Part shown: piece after piece, positions 45,952 to 55,334 of the stretch
How the letters are laid out: each line of letters opens with the position of its first letter
How positions within the stretch are numbered: the first letter of the stretch is position 1
Source of the DNA: JAAURB01 sp049649525
Lineage (GTDB): Bacteria > Cyanobacteriota > Cyanobacteriia > Cyanobacteriales > Microcoleaceae
Assembly (NCBI GenBank): GCA_049649525.1
Contig: JBARZE010000053.1
Location: 1 to 64,000 of the forward strand
DNA: 64,000 nt
Reading direction: 5' to 3'
The notes under the pieces: generated by a model
The model's input: only the letters and a program-made list of their open reading frames with translations
What the model was told of the DNA's origin: nothing
Databases searched by the model: none
Program-made: the position numbers and the translations under genes

Positions 45952-46866
45952 CTATAAGAAAGAAATAGGAGAAATTGGAGCAATATTATCGGCTAATAGT
46001 TCCATATCTGCTAGAATCCCATCACAATATAACGCTAAGTCACAACCCGCTGCTAAACTCTGTTTGACTTTCGTGACTAAATCACCCGATAACGCCTTCA
46101 TCGTTAAATCGTCCGTTACCAATACACCCTGAAAACCAATATACTCGCGGATCACTTCCTGAATTACTTTAGGGGAAATTGTGGCACACCGTTCAGTATC
46201 ATAAGCCGTATAAATCACATGAGCAGTCATGCCCCAAGGAGAAGATTTGGCTAAGGCTTGAAAGGGTATAAAATCTCGGTCACACAATTCTTGGGCAGCG
46301 CTATCCACAACAGGCAAAGCTTTATGGCTATCGACTAAAGCGCGACCATGACCAGGAATATGTTTAATCACAGGTGTAACACCGCCTGCTAGATAACCTT
46401 CTATCACAGCCTGAGCGATTGTAATAATTTCCGGGGGAGACGTGCTATAAGCCCGATGGCCAATGACCGGGTCAGCTTCAGGAATGGGGCAGTCTAATAC
46501 TGGGGCGCAATTAACATTAATGCCATTGGCGATTAATTGGTCTGCATTACGTTTTGCATCTGATGACGCCAGACGAGCCGCTTCCGTTAGGTTACCTGTT
46601 TGCTGAAGATAAGATGCAGCAGGAGGTGCAGGCCACCAATGAGGGGAACATAGGCGCACGACTCGTCCTCCTTCTTGGTCAATTAAAATCGGAATATTCT
46701 CTTGATCGATACAGTTTCTCAAAGCATCAGTTAACTGTTTGACTTGAGTTGGAGTTTCACAGTTACGTTTAAATAGAATAAAGCCAGCGGGTTGAGATCG
46801 AATAAACAGTTGTTTTTCTGCCTCAGATAACGTAGTGCCAGCACAAGAAAAAATAATCGGTAACAT
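45952..46866 (-). CDS. nagZ: glycoside hydrolase family 3 protein, NagZ-like beta-N-acetylhexosaminidase
   Basis: NagZ removes terminal GlcNAc from muropeptides in peptidoglycan recycling. The family motifs are IDQEGGRVVRLC near residue 62, KHIPGHGRALVDSHK near residue 170 with the catalytic His pair, and VLVTDDLTMKALSG with the nucleophile Asp near residue 252. The length of 304 aa suits NagZ rather than longer GH3 enzymes. No signal peptide is present, so it works in the cytoplasm. Neighbours do not clarify its role. The hexosaminidase assignment is firm; exact recycling function is inferred. Confidence 0.88.
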   Translation of the reverse strand: MLPIIFSCAGTTLSEAEKQLFIRSQPAGFILFKRNCETPTQVKQLTDALRNCIDQENIPILIDQEGGRVVRLCSPHWWPAPPAASYLQQTGNLTEAARLASSDAKRNADQLIANGINVNCAPVLDCPIPEADPVIGHRAYSTSPPEIITIAQAVIEGYLAGGVTPVIKHIPGHGRALVDSHKALPVVDSAAQELCDRDFIPFQALAKSSPWGMTAHVIYTAYDTERCATISPKVIQEVIREYIGFQGVLVTDDLTMKALSGDLVTKVKQSLAAGCDLALYCDGILADMELLADNIAPISPISFL

Positions 46867-46869
46867 TTT

Positions 46870-46905
46870 AAATTAGGGAACAGGGAACAGGCAACGGGCA
46901 ACAGT
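46870..46905. repeat. GGGAACAG/GGCAACAG tandem repeat
   Basis: Short imperfect tandem units GGGAACAGG, GGAACAGG, CAACGGG and CAACAG lie just upstream of nagZ. Such runs are common short dispersed repeats in cyanobacteria. Confidence 0.5.
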
Positions 46906-46969
46906 AGGTAAAGAATGGAGAAAAAAAGTACTACTAATTAATTACTGTCCTACTTTCGCCCATAGGTTG

Positions 46970-47042
46970 AGTAATCTGCGGCGCAAAAGATAGCGATACG
47001 GCTACCGCCGAGCTACGCGATCGCAACCCATAATAAAGAATG
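46970..47042. repeat. dispersed palindrome-rich repeat beside the cinA stop
   Basis: The segment contains AGCGATACGGCTACCGCC, GAGCTACGCGATCGC and a copy of AATCTGCGGCG that duplicates the end of cinA (47049-47059). This looks like insertion of a small dispersed repeat around the 3' end of cinA. Confidence 0.45.
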
Positions 47043-48290
47043 TTAAAGCAATCTGCGGCGTAATAGATCTAGAGCTGTTGAAACACTCATTCGTCGTACC
47101 CAGTCTCGCCCGCGTTTACCACCGAAATGACATTCTATGCTTTCTACCGTACCGTCAGGCCCCGCAATGCCGATATAAACGAGTCCCACGGGTTTCTCTT
47201 CTGTGCCACCATCAGGCCCCGCAATTCCGGTTAAACTGATACCCCAACTGGTATTTAATTTTGCTTTAACCCCTGCCGCCATTTGTTCAGCTACAATTGC
47301 ACTCACCGCGCCAAACTGTTCTAAATCAGCGGAATTTACATCCAATAAACCTATTTTTACAGCATTATCATAAGCAATGATACCACCCCAGAAGTAACCC
47401 GAACTGCCCGAGATTGCCGTTAAAGCATGACCTAAACCGCCGCCTGTACAAGACTCTGCTACACTCACAGTTTGTCCGGCTTGTTGCAATAGTTGACCTG
47501 CAACCGAAGCCAAGCTATCCTCATCCTTACCATAATAGTCTGTGCCTGCAATTTCTTGGATTTGGTCTTCGATGGGGTCAATTAACTCTGAGGCGGCTTG
47601 CTGAGACACTGAGCGGGCGGAAATTCGCAGTTTAACTTCTCCATGACTAGCATAAGGAGCCACTGTCGGATTTTGTAATGCTAACAATGCAGACACTTTT
47701 TCGGCTAAGCCAGATTCGGATACGCCCCAAAATCTTAACGTGCGGCTGTAAATCATTCCCTGACACCACCCCTGTTGTTGTAAATAAGGGACAGCGACAT
47801 CGTGCCACATTTGCTTCATTTCTGCGGGTACGCCGGGAAAGGTTAAAATCGTTAAGTTATCTTCGCGGGGCTGCCAGATAATTCCGGGGGCAGTGCCTGT
47901 GGCGTTGGCTAAAATTTCTGCGCCTTTGGGAATTAAGGCTTGTTTGCGGTTACTGGGAGACATGACCCGCCCGCGTTGGGCAAATTTCGCTTCAATATCC
48001 TCAATGATTTCTGGCTTTTCGATTAACGGCGTAGCGAAAAAATCGGCTAAAGTTTCAATGGTTAAATCATCCGGCGTGGGGCCTAAACCGCCTGTGAAAA
48101 TCAGGATTTTTGAACGTTGACAACCAATATCGATGACTTGTTTAATTCGGTCTGGGTTATCTCCGACAACCGTTTGATAATAATGAGCAATGCCCAATTG
48201 AGCCAGTTGTTGCCCTAAATATTGGGTATTGCTATTAAGAATATCTCCTAACAGTAATTCGGTTCCCACACAAATGATTTCAGCCGTCAT
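47043..48290 (-). CDS. cinA: CinA family protein, nicotinamide-nucleotide amidohydrolase type
   Basis: The two-domain CinA protein has an N-terminal MoCF/COG1058 domain (AEIICVGTELLLGDILN, FTGGLGPTPDDLT) with ADP-ribose pyrophosphatase-like function in characterised relatives. Its C-terminal PncC domain has AESCTGGGLGHALTAISGSS and GISLTGIAGPDGG, which deamidates nicotinamide mononucleotide. The length of 415 aa is normal. The gene ends with LRRRLL and stop at 47043. It follows the glycan-lipid transferase gene on the same strand, 15 bases after its stop, so they are probably co-transcribed. Confidence 0.93.
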   Translation of the reverse strand: MTAEIICVGTELLLGDILNSNTQYLGQQLAQLGIAHYYQTVVGDNPDRIKQVIDIGCQRSKILIFTGGLGPTPDDLTIETLADFFATPLIEKPEIIEDIEAKFAQRGRVMSPSNRKQALIPKGAEILANATGTAPGIIWQPREDNLTILTFPGVPAEMKQMWHDVAVPYLQQQGWCQGMIYSRTLRFWGVSESGLAEKVSALLALQNPTVAPYASHGEVKLRISARSVSQQAASELIDPIEDQIQEIAGTDYYGKDEDSLASVAGQLLQQAGQTVSVAESCTGGGLGHALTAISGSSGYFWGGIIAYDNAVKIGLLDVNSADLEQFGAVSAIVAEQMAAGVKAKLNTSWGISLTGIAGPDGGTEEKPVGLVYIGIAGPDGTVESIECHFGGKRGRDWVRRMSVSTALDLLRRRLL

Positions 48291-48305
48291 CCTCTCAATC
48301 TCCTG

Positions 48306-49361
48306 TTATCGGGCTTGTTTGAGCGCTTTCCAACTGGTGTAACCCAACAAACCTGTGGCTCCTCCGGCATAAATCATACCACTGGGGATACCACAAAAGG
48401 CTAAAGCTAAGCTACCTACCCATAAGGTTAAGGAATAAATCACCATGACGGTTAAGCGTTGAGATAACCCGGCTTGTAGCAGACGATGATGTAGGTGACG
48501 TTTATCGGCGATAAAGGGAGATTTACCATTACGCAGTCGATCTAATATCACCGCTGACATATCCAGGATAGGAACGGCTAAAATTAGATAGGGTAGTAGG
48601 ATTGAGGTAACGACTGTTGTCTTAACCAGTCCAATCACACCGACTCCGGCTAGGGTAAAACCGAGGAAGTATGACCCACCATCTCCCATAAAAATTTGAG
48701 CGGGATTAAAGTTATACCGTAAAAATCCCAGCGCCCCTCCGGCGAGTGCGGCGGCAATTAGTCCGGCTGCGGGTTGATGCATAAACAAACTGACAATCAA
48801 CATAACGACGGCGGCGATACCCGAAACTCCCGCTGCTAAGCCATCGAGACCATCAATCCAATTAATTGCGTTTGCCATACCCACTAACCATACAATAGTG
48901 ATAGGTAAACTCAGCCAAGCAATTTGAACCAGTCCAATGTAGGGAATACTGAGAAAGTCAATTCTGACTCCCACTGTCCAGGCAACGCTAGCTACACTCA
49001 TTTGTAAGAGTAACCGGATAAATGGAGAAAGGCTAAATAGATCATCGGCTAAACCGATCAAAAAGAAAGCAAAACCTCCTAATGCTACACCCCAGATTTC
49101 ATATTCTGCTGTTGGGTTTAAGGGTTGACCATTGGCATCGAGAAAACCGCCTAAACTCCAAGTCACCAGCAACGCAGTTAGAGTGCCAGCAAAGATAGAA
49201 ATCCCTCCTAAACGTACCATGGGATGTTGATGCACTTTACGATCATCAGGGAGATCAACCCGACCACTCCTAAGGCCGATATGTTTAACGATAGGTGTAC
49301 TCCAAAGTACAACTAGGGTGGAAACTACAAATGCAAGTAAGTGATACAGATGTTGAGGCAT
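48306..49361 (-). CDS. undecaprenyl-phosphate N-acetylhexosamine-1-phosphate transferase (WecA/TagO/MraY-like)
   Basis: This integral membrane enzyme has about ten TM helices and should transfer a sugar-1-phosphate from UDP-GlcNAc or similar to undecaprenyl phosphate. Signature motifs are LADDLFSL near residue 90, the NAINWIDGLDGLAAG near 152 and FMGDGGSYFLG near 215, with Asp-rich metal-binding sites. It is closer to WecA/TagO than to MraY by the last basic loop (DKRHLHHRLL). I place the start at the ATG at 49361, giving a hydrophobic N-terminus; a TTG 51 bases upstream is less likely. It is on the same strand as cinA. Confidence 0.9.
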   Translation of the reverse strand: MPQHLYHLLAFVVSTLVVLWSTPIVKHIGLRSGRVDLPDDRKVHQHPMVRLGGISIFAGTLTALLVTWSLGGFLDANGQPLNPTAEYEIWGVALGGFAFFLIGLADDLFSLSPFIRLLLQMSVASVAWTVGVRIDFLSIPYIGLVQIAWLSLPITIVWLVGMANAINWIDGLDGLAAGVSGIAAVVMLIVSLFMHQPAAGLIAAALAGGALGFLRYNFNPAQIFMGDGGSYFLGFTLAGVGVIGLVKTTVVTSILLPYLILAVPILDMSAVILDRLRNGKSPFIADKRHLHHRLLQAGLSQRLTVMVIYSLTLWVGSLALAFCGIPSGMIYAGGATGLLGYTSWKALKQAR

Positions 49362-49544
49362 CTGAATAGATTTAGGAAGTTGACAAAAGGGACAGGTAAT
49401 CAGTACAAACAACGATTCGTGAACCTGTTGCTGTTGAGCTAGCTCATTCTACAACTTAGTGAAGTTGTTTTCAGCACTGATCGAACCTGTTATCAAAAAA
49501 GAGGTTCAGCCAGAGTCTACTACATTTGCTGTAAATTTGTAACA

Positions 49545-49608
49545 AACTTAAAAAAATAATTGTAGAGACGTTACCCGTGATGTCTCCACCCGACAGATAA
49601 CGTCTCTA
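49545..49608 (-). terminator. inverted repeat with T-rich tail after glyA (minus strand)
   Basis: TAGAGACGTTA (49563-49573) and TAACGTCTCTA (49598-49608) are perfect 11-base complements around a 24-base spacer. On the minus strand the stem is followed by a T-rich run. It could terminate glyA transcripts. The TAGAGACGTT word is also typical of a dispersed cyanobacterial repeat. Confidence 0.55.
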
Positions 49609-49648
49609 GCTAAAAGTCAATCAATACAGATTTAGGGAATAGGGGAAT

Positions 49649-50932
49649 TTAAACTGATACCGCTTCTTTTGAAGTAATATGAGGATACAAGGGGAAGCGA
49701 TCGCATAAAGAAGCCACCCGTTGACGGCAAGTTTCAGCGACGGTTTCATCATCGGGTTGCAAGAGTCGCTCTGCAATGAGATCGGCAATTTCGCTAAATT
49801 CTGCTATTCCCATGCCACGAGTTGTCATCGCGGGACTCCCTAAGCGTAAACCACTGGTGACAAAAGGCGACTCTGGATCAAAAGGAATAGTATTTTTATT
49901 GGTGGTGACATTAATTTCACTCATTAGTTTGTCTGCCCGTTTACCCGTCATTCCGACAGAACGCAGATCTAACAACACTAAGTGATTATCTGTACCATCA
50001 GATACCAGTTTAATGCCTCGTTGCTGCAATTGAGCCGCCATTGCTTGAGCATTCTCAATCACCTTAGCCGAATATTGCTTAAATTCCGGTTGTAACGCTT
50101 CCCCAAACGCAACGGCTTTGGCTGCAATAACGTGTTCGAGAGGGCCACCTTGACTGCCTGGGAATACCGCTTTATCAAACTTTTTACCTAAGTCGGCATC
50201 GCGGGTCATAATTAAACCACCCCGAGGTCCCCGTAATGTTTTATGAGTCGTTGTCGTCACCACATCACAATGAGGAATAGGGTCAGGATGATGACCACTA
50301 GCCACTAAACCCGCAATATGGGCAATATCCGCCATTAAATAAGCCCCGACTTCATCGGCAATTTCCCGGAATTTAGCAAAGTCAATTAACCGAGGATAAG
50401 CAGAATATCCACAAATCAACAATTTCGGTTTATGCTGTTTAGCCAGTTCTAGAATAGCGTCATAATCTAAACGTTGGGTTTCTTCGCTAACCCCATAGTC
50501 TTTGACATTAAACCATTTCCCCGAAAAGTTCACAGGCGACCCGTGAGTTAAGTGTCCACCATGAGACAAGTCCATGCCCATAATGGTGTCACCCGGTTGC
50601 AGAAGCGCCAGGAAGACGGCAAAATTCGCTTGAGCGCCGGAATGGGGTTGAACGTTGGCGTGAGCGGCTCCAAACAGTTCTTTAACCCGGTCAATGGCTA
50701 ACTGTTCGGCTTGGTCGATATATTCACAACCGCCATAATAACGCTTATTGGGTAATCCTTCGGCGTATTTATTGGTTAAAACAGAACTTTGGGCTGCCAT
50801 CACGGCGGCTGAAGTAAAGTTTTCGCTAGCGATTAATTCTAAATGATCCCGCTGGCGTTTGAGTTCGTGGTTAATAATATTGGCGATCGCAGGGTCGCGT
50901 TGGGCTAGAATTTCTAGGCTAGTATTGTTCAC
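49649..50932 (-). CDS. glyA: serine hydroxymethyltransferase
   Basis: GlyA converts serine and tetrahydrofolate to glycine and methylene-THF in the cytoplasm. The PLP-binding Lys lies in TTTTHKTLRGPRGGL near residue 228, preceded by the conserved HIAGLVASGHH region. The N-terminus has ELIASENFTSAAV near 36 and YYGGCEYIDQAEQLA near 65. The 427-residue length is normal. It is a one-gene unit, with about 250 bases of non-coding DNA upstream before the small Cys protein gene on the other strand. No glycine riboswitch was recognised there. Confidence 0.97.
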   Translation of the reverse strand: MNNTSLEILAQRDPAIANIINHELKRQRDHLELIASENFTSAAVMAAQSSVLTNKYAEGLPNKRYYGGCEYIDQAEQLAIDRVKELFGAAHANVQPHSGAQANFAVFLALLQPGDTIMGMDLSHGGHLTHGSPVNFSGKWFNVKDYGVSEETQRLDYDAILELAKQHKPKLLICGYSAYPRLIDFAKFREIADEVGAYLMADIAHIAGLVASGHHPDPIPHCDVVTTTTHKTLRGPRGGLIMTRDADLGKKFDKAVFPGSQGGPLEHVIAAKAVAFGEALQPEFKQYSAKVIENAQAMAAQLQQRGIKLVSDGTDNHLVLLDLRSVGMTGKRADKLMSEINVTTNKNTIPFDPESPFVTSGLRLGSPAMTTRGMGIAEFSEIADLIAERLLQPDDETVAETCRQRVASLCDRFPLYPHITSKEAVSV

Positions 50933-51181
50933 AATTAAAATATCCTCGTTAATAGCAGTTCAACAGATTACAGTACTGGTGGGTAGTTTAGTCTGGTTGA
51001 TGATGTTGGGGATTGAGTAAGATTCCCCTCAAACTTTCTATGATAACTTGCAATCGCCAAAGCAATTTTAGTTGATGTCCATTTCTCTAAATTATTAAGT
51101 TGTAAGTCCGATAACAACAAGATTTTAGCCTTTTGACATACAATAAAATCAAAGACAGTAGATCAGTCGGAGGAGAGATTT

Positions 51182-51379
51182 ATGTTAGTCGTGTTAACAG
51201 AGCGTCAAGTTCTGAATCCTCATCAAGTTTGTCAAGGCTGTTTGCTAGCCGATCAAAGTGGTCAACCTCGCTGGAAAAATCATCAACTCAGTTGTGCTAA
51301 TTCAGTTCATAAACCCACAGCGAACCTGCCTGAACAATATGAATGCCAAATGGGTTTCCGCATTGCTAATATTGAGTAA
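51182..51379 (+). CDS. small Cys-rich conserved cyanobacterial protein
   Basis: The 65-residue protein has four Cys residues: Cys17 and Cys20 in CQGC, Cys39 in LSC and Cys55 in YECQMG. They might bind a metal ion in a zinc-ribbon-like fold, though spacing is irregular. A clear ribosome-binding site, GGAGGAGAG, precedes the ATG. It ends with FRIANIE. No function is known. It is followed by the Tic20 gene, 110 bases downstream. Confidence 0.7.
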   Translation: MLVVLTERQVLNPHQVCQGCLLADQSGQPRWKNHQLSCANSVHKPTANLPEQYECQMGFRIANIE

Positions 51380-51488
51380 AATTAAAGCCGGGATGTAATA
51401 GGGTTCAGCTTAAAATTGATCGGTTCCTGCGTTATCCTGAGTTTATAAGACAATTAACTTTTGAATTTTTACCTCAGGAGACTATTTT

Positions 51489-51962
51489 ATGAGCTGGAGT
51501 GGAACCCCAACGGTTCGAGATCGGATTTTCTCTATCCTGCCTTACGCCTTACCTCTGATGTATAGCTTGCAGTTTAGTCAATTTTTATTTCAACAATTTC
51601 CGATTTTACAACTGATTACTATTCCTCTACTGCCGTTACTCGCGCTTTATCAAACTATTCCGTTTGCTGGCTTAATCATTTTCTTTGCGTTATTTATGCT
51701 GGTGGTACGCAACGAAAATATTCCCCGCTTCATTCGTTTCAACACCATGCAAGCGATTTTGCTTGACATTTTAGTCGTTTTGTGCAGCATAATCCTGGGA
51801 TTATTCGCAGCCGGACTGCAAGGCTTTATCCTAGAAACCCTTTATAACATGATTTTCCTCGGGGTTTTGGTGGCTGTGGTTTACTCTGTAGTGCAATGTG
51901 GTCTCGGACGTTATGCAGAAATTCCGACTATTTCTGATGCCGTCAATATGCAAGTTCGCTAA
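51489..51962 (+). CDS. Tic20 family membrane protein
   Basis: This 157-residue protein has four hydrophobic helices, beginning ILPYALPLMYSLQFSQFLF and ending VVYSVVQCGLGRYAEIP. It contains RFNTMQAILLDIL, the conserved block of cyanobacterial homologues of the chloroplast import component Tic20. The bacterial role is not known. An AGGAG precedes the ATG at a good distance. It is 95 bases upstream of rpsF. Confidence 0.9.
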   Translation: MSWSGTPTVRDRIFSILPYALPLMYSLQFSQFLFQQFPILQLITIPLLPLLALYQTIPFAGLIIFFALFMLVVRNENIPRFIRFNTMQAILLDILVVLCSIILGLFAAGLQGFILETLYNMIFLGVLVAVVYSVVQCGLGRYAEIPTISDAVNMQVR

Positions 51963-52057
51963 AGAAAGTTGAATTCAATCTGCAATTCGTTATAGGATGT
52001 AAGATCCTTGCTTCTAAAATTTGAGAAGCCTTGTTGTCCAAAAGGAGAATAACTGTT

Positions 52058-52402
52058 ATGAATGGTGGATTTATTTACGAAACTATGTATATTCTGCGTC
52101 CTGACTTAATTGACGAGCAGGTACAGCAGCAAATTACTAAGTATCAAGACTTACTCACTGAACAAGGCGGCAATAACTTTGAGATTAAGAATTTAGGGAA
52201 ACGTCGTCTGGCTTATGAAATTGATAATCATCGCGAAGGCTATTATGTCCAAATGAACTATGAAGGCCCCGGCGAGCAAATTGCAGTGATGGAAAAAGCC
52301 ATGCGTTTTAGTGACGAGGTGATCCGTTACTTAACGATCAAGCAAGAATTGTCTGTTATCGAGACTCCTGTACCTGAAATAGAAGTTCAGGAAGCATCCT
52401 AG
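52058..52402 (+). CDS. rpsF: 30S ribosomal protein S6
   Basis: S6 binds 16S rRNA with S18 in the small subunit platform. The beta-strand opening YETMYILRPDL, the central KNLGKRRLAYEID and the RYLTIKQE end are typical. I chose the ATG at 52058 with AAGGAG at 52042-52047; a TTG at 52031 would add nine residues. The 114-residue product has the acidic C-terminal tail seen in cyanobacterial S6. A likely terminator follows at 52457. Confidence 0.97.
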   Translation: MNGGFIYETMYILRPDLIDEQVQQQITKYQDLLTEQGGNNFEIKNLGKRRLAYEIDNHREGYYVQMNYEGPGEQIAVMEKAMRFSDEVIRYLTIKQELSVIETPVPEIEVQEAS

Positions 52403-52456
52403 AATGTGACATCATAGAGTCTCCCTAACTGAATATTATTGATTCATTTGTTTCAC

Positions 52457-52498
52457 AGCACGTCTTGTACTCGAAATACTGGCGTGCTATTTCTTTAT
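52457..52498 (+). terminator. rho-independent terminator after rpsF
   Basis: AGCACGTC (52457-52464) can pair with GGCGTGCT (52481-52488), with one G-U pair, and the stem is followed by ATTTCTTTATT. It lies 55 bases after the rpsF stop. Confidence 0.65.
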
Positions 52499-53090
52499 TA
52501 AGAATAAGAGAAAATTTGATCGATCGCAAGCAGGGCCCATCGCAATACTCAATTAATGTCGCAGCTTTAACAAATTCTAAATAGATCTCGAGATCGCGGT
52601 TCAGTACATTTTCTCAGTTATTTTCTACTCAATTCAATATTAGCAAACTCTTTCAACAGTTCAGATGCCCATGCTCGAAGCCTGACTAATAGATAAATTT
52701 ACTCGATAAATTTACCCATCCTCGGTGCGGATAATTGATATTCTCCTGGAGTAGAAGATGAGCATAAATACTTTCGCAAGCTATATATCTTATGACTGAT
52801 TTAAAGTTGCGATACCTGAGTGTATATTAAAAAAAGTATAGCTTTTGTCTACGAAGTGTAATCACTCATCCCTTACTTCGTTAATATTACTGAGATTATC
52901 CTACGCTTTTAAGCCCTCAGATAGATATGTATAAAAAGTGATATAAAACTCAGCTTTACACAATCTTTATTTATTAGCCCTATTTTATTAAAGATTTAGT
53001 AAAGAGGGACTCGATCTTGCGTAATTTCTGAAAAGTTCCCATAGAATTAAGCACAACAAGAGCAAACAGTTATTATTCAGGGTTAAAGCT
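52499..53090. other. 592-base non-coding stretch before the sugar transferase
   Basis: No gene, tRNA or clear repeat is seen. It is A/T-rich and contains several T runs. It may act as a long promoter and leader region for the sugar transferase. Confidence 0.4.
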
Positions 53091-53789
53091 GTGACTACCA
53101 CGTCGAAGACTGCGATTCAAGCATCAATGTACTCTTTGATACATAACATTGATCCAAGCCATCTGCCATCAAATGACGAAATTCATGCATCACTGCTTAG
53201 CAAAGCAAAACGCTTAACTGACATTATATTCTCTCTAATAGGATTGGGTGTGACTGGGATCATTGCAATTCCCATTTTAATCGCCATGCAGCTTGATGAT
53301 CCAGGCCCTTTATTCTATAGTCAAATTCGTTGTGGTCTTCAAGGAAAACCATTTCGGATGTGGAAATTTCGTTCAATGATTGTTAATGCTGACAAGCAAA
53401 AACATTTAATTGAAAATCAAGCCAAAGGATTCATTTTTAAAAATGATCGTGACCCCCGAGTGACTCGTGTCGGTCAATTTTTGCGTAAAACCAGTCTTGA
53501 TGAATTTCCGCAGTTTTTGAATGTTTTAAAAGGAGAAATGAGTATTGTCGGGACTCGTCCACCGACACCGGATGAAGTGGCAAACTACGACGAACATCAT
53601 TGGCAACGATTAAGTGTGAAGCCGGGAATTACAGGAGAATGGCAAACTAGCGGTCGTTCTAAAATAGAAGACTTTGAACAAATTGTCCGAATGGATTTAA
53701 ACTATCAGTTAAAATGGTCTGTTTGGTACGATTTGTATCTAATTTGGAAAACTATTAGTGTTGTTTTACGAAAAGAAGGTGCTTACTAA
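53091..53789 (+). CDS. bacterial sugar transferase (polyprenyl-phosphate hexose-1-phosphate transferase)
   Basis: This enzyme should start assembly of an exopolysaccharide by moving a sugar-1-phosphate from a UDP-sugar onto undecaprenyl phosphate. After a 40-residue N-terminus there is one hydrophobic helix (IIFSLIGLGVTGIIAIPILI). The catalytic domain has MWKFRSM, RKTSLDEFPQF with the Asp-Glu pair, IVGTRPP and KPGITGEWQ. At 232 aa it is a minimal PglC/WcaJ-C-terminal form. The start is the GTG at 53091. No other polysaccharide genes adjoin it. Confidence 0.93.
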   Translation: MTTTSKTAIQASMYSLIHNIDPSHLPSNDEIHASLLSKAKRLTDIIFSLIGLGVTGIIAIPILIAMQLDDPGPLFYSQIRCGLQGKPFRMWKFRSMIVNADKQKHLIENQAKGFIFKNDRDPRVTRVGQFLRKTSLDEFPQFLNVLKGEMSIVGTRPPTPDEVANYDEHHWQRLSVKPGITGEWQTSGRSKIEDFEQIVRMDLNYQLKWSVWYDLYLIWKTISVVLRKEGAY

Positions 53790-54060
53790 AAATCTGCTTT
53801 CTGGCTTAGTATTTTAGGAAATAAAAGGCACTTTCCTTTAAGATTACATTGATAATATTACAAGAGTTAGGTCTGGTTTATTCAGCATTGCGTTGATAGC
53901 ATTACAAGAATTATATCTAGATTTTGACCCCAATTAATCTGAAGATAATGTAATTTTATTCATGATAATTTTGACGGACTGAGTGACTCACTGCATAAGT
54001 TCCTCAACTCCAGATCTATGTCTAATTGAAGAATAAATGACCCTGAGTTGCAATTAATGT

Positions 54061-54094
54061 TCCCTTACTTTAATGAGTAGGGGATTTTTATTTT
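54061..54094 (+). terminator. strong rho-independent terminator, plus strand
   Basis: TCCCTTACT (54061-54069) pairs with AGTAGGGGA (54076-54084), nine pairs with one G-U, around a six-base loop, and is followed by TTTTTATTTT. It is 271 bases after the sugar transferase stop and abuts the end of thrB on the other strand. The distance leaves open a short untranslated RNA in between. Confidence 0.7.
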
Positions 54095-55019
54095 AATCGA
54101 TTCTGGCACCTTTAACATCAATTTCAAGCGATCGCACTTCAGCCTCAACGCCTTGTTGTTTCCAGGCGGTTGTCATGGCCGTTGCAACGGCTGCAGCGGT
54201 ATCTGTATCGGTTAACGCCAATAATGTAGGGCCCGCACCACTAATGACCAGTCCCATTGCCCCAGCTTCTACCGCAGCGGCTTGGACGGCTTCATAGCCC
54301 CGAATCAGAGAATAACGATAGGGTTGATGAATACGATCTTTTAACGCAGCTTTTAGCCACTGACGGTTTCCGGTTTCTAAGCCTCGGATTAATAAGCCAA
54401 AATGAGCGATATTAAAAATCGCATCGGCTTTGCTGTATTGTGTGGGTAACACTTGTCGCGAGCTGGCAGTGGAAAGTTCAAAGTTAGGAATAGCAACGAC
54501 TGGGATAATAGAAGAATGCCACGGAATTTGACAAATTTCCCAACGCTTACCATCAGCTACAGATAGTTGACAATTACCGAGTAATGCTGGCACCACGTTA
54601 TCGGGATGTCCTTCAATGGCGATGGCCAATTCTGTGACTTCTGCTAAACTCAGTGGGTTTCCCGAGAGTGCATTTGCCCCGAGTAAACCTGCAACAATAG
54701 CGGTGGCTGAACTTCCTAAGCCTCGGGCCAATGGTACGCCTAGCTGAATATGGATGTTAACATCCGGGGGAGATTGATTTAAATGTTGATAAAATGTAGT
54801 AAAGGCTTGATAAGCTAGATTATCTGAGTTGAGACTGACTTGATCTGCTTCTGTCCCACTGACGGTAATTTCAACCCTGGGGCTATTGGTTTGAGTTGAT
54901 GGCTGAGTTGAAGAAAACCTGACAGAATTGTAAAGAGTTAACGCAGATCCGATACAATCAAACCCCGGTCCTAAGTTTGCCGTTGTGGCTGGCACTATTA
55001 CTGTTACAGAATCAGACAT
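54093..55019 (-). CDS. thrB: homoserine kinase
   Basis: ThrB phosphorylates L-homoserine with ATP in threonine synthesis. It is a GHMP kinase: the N-terminus has VPATTANLGPGFDCIGSAL and the ATP-binding motif PLARGLGSSATAIVAG is near residue 95. The C-terminal block GAMGLVISGAGPTLLAL is typical. At 308 aa it is full length. It is downstream of the 85-residue protein gene on the same strand, 57 bases apart. The threonine synthase and homoserine dehydrogenase genes are not in the window. Confidence 0.96.
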   Translation of the reverse strand: MSDSVTVIVPATTANLGPGFDCIGSALTLYNSVRFSSTQPSTQTNSPRVEITVSGTEADQVSLNSDNLAYQAFTTFYQHLNQSPPDVNIHIQLGVPLARGLGSSATAIVAGLLGANALSGNPLSLAEVTELAIAIEGHPDNVVPALLGNCQLSVADGKRWEICQIPWHSSIIPVVAIPNFELSTASSRQVLPTQYSKADAIFNIAHFGLLIRGLETGNRQWLKAALKDRIHQPYRYSLIRGYEAVQAAAVEAGAMGLVISGAGPTLLALTDTDTAAAVATAMTTAWKQQGVEAEVRSLEIDVKGARID

Positions 55020-55076
55020 ACTTTTTAGAGTTGCGAACGCACCGCTATTGCTGCATCATATCAAATTCAGGACTAT

Positions 55077-55334
55077 TTAGTAATCCGACTCATCTCCACG
55101 AGCCGGATCATCTCCGATACCGAGTTGTTTCTTTGACTTTTTTAATTGTTTCCAAAGAGATTTAATTTCGATATAAGCCTCTTCTGTTGAAATTTTACCG
55201 TTAGTTTCTAATGCACAAATATAGCTCGCCCTTTGAGCAAATTCTTGTAAATTAGCATTAAATGCTAAATTCTCCGGGGTAAATTCTCCTCTATATCGGC
55301 TATGAGGATAAAGGAAATCATCGCGCTCATTCAT
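55077..55334 (-). CDS. small conserved cyanobacterial protein
   Basis: The 85-residue protein has N-terminal FLYPHSRYRGEFTPENLAFN, then two helices (EFAQRASYICALETNGKI, then EEAYIEIKSLWKQLKKSKK) and an acidic tail. I recognise the type as a cyanobacterial small-protein family (DUF7219-like), without known function. It sits upstream of thrB on the same strand. Confidence 0.75.
   Translation of the reverse strand: MNERDDFLYPHSRYRGEFTPENLAFNANLQEFAQRASYICALETNGKISTEEAYIEIKSLWKQLKKSKKQLGIGDDPARGDESDY

Noticed and set aside
45893..46132. 79-codon plus-strand frame overlapping nagZ
   Set aside because: It lies on the opposite strand of a conserved GH3 coding region and shows no family features.
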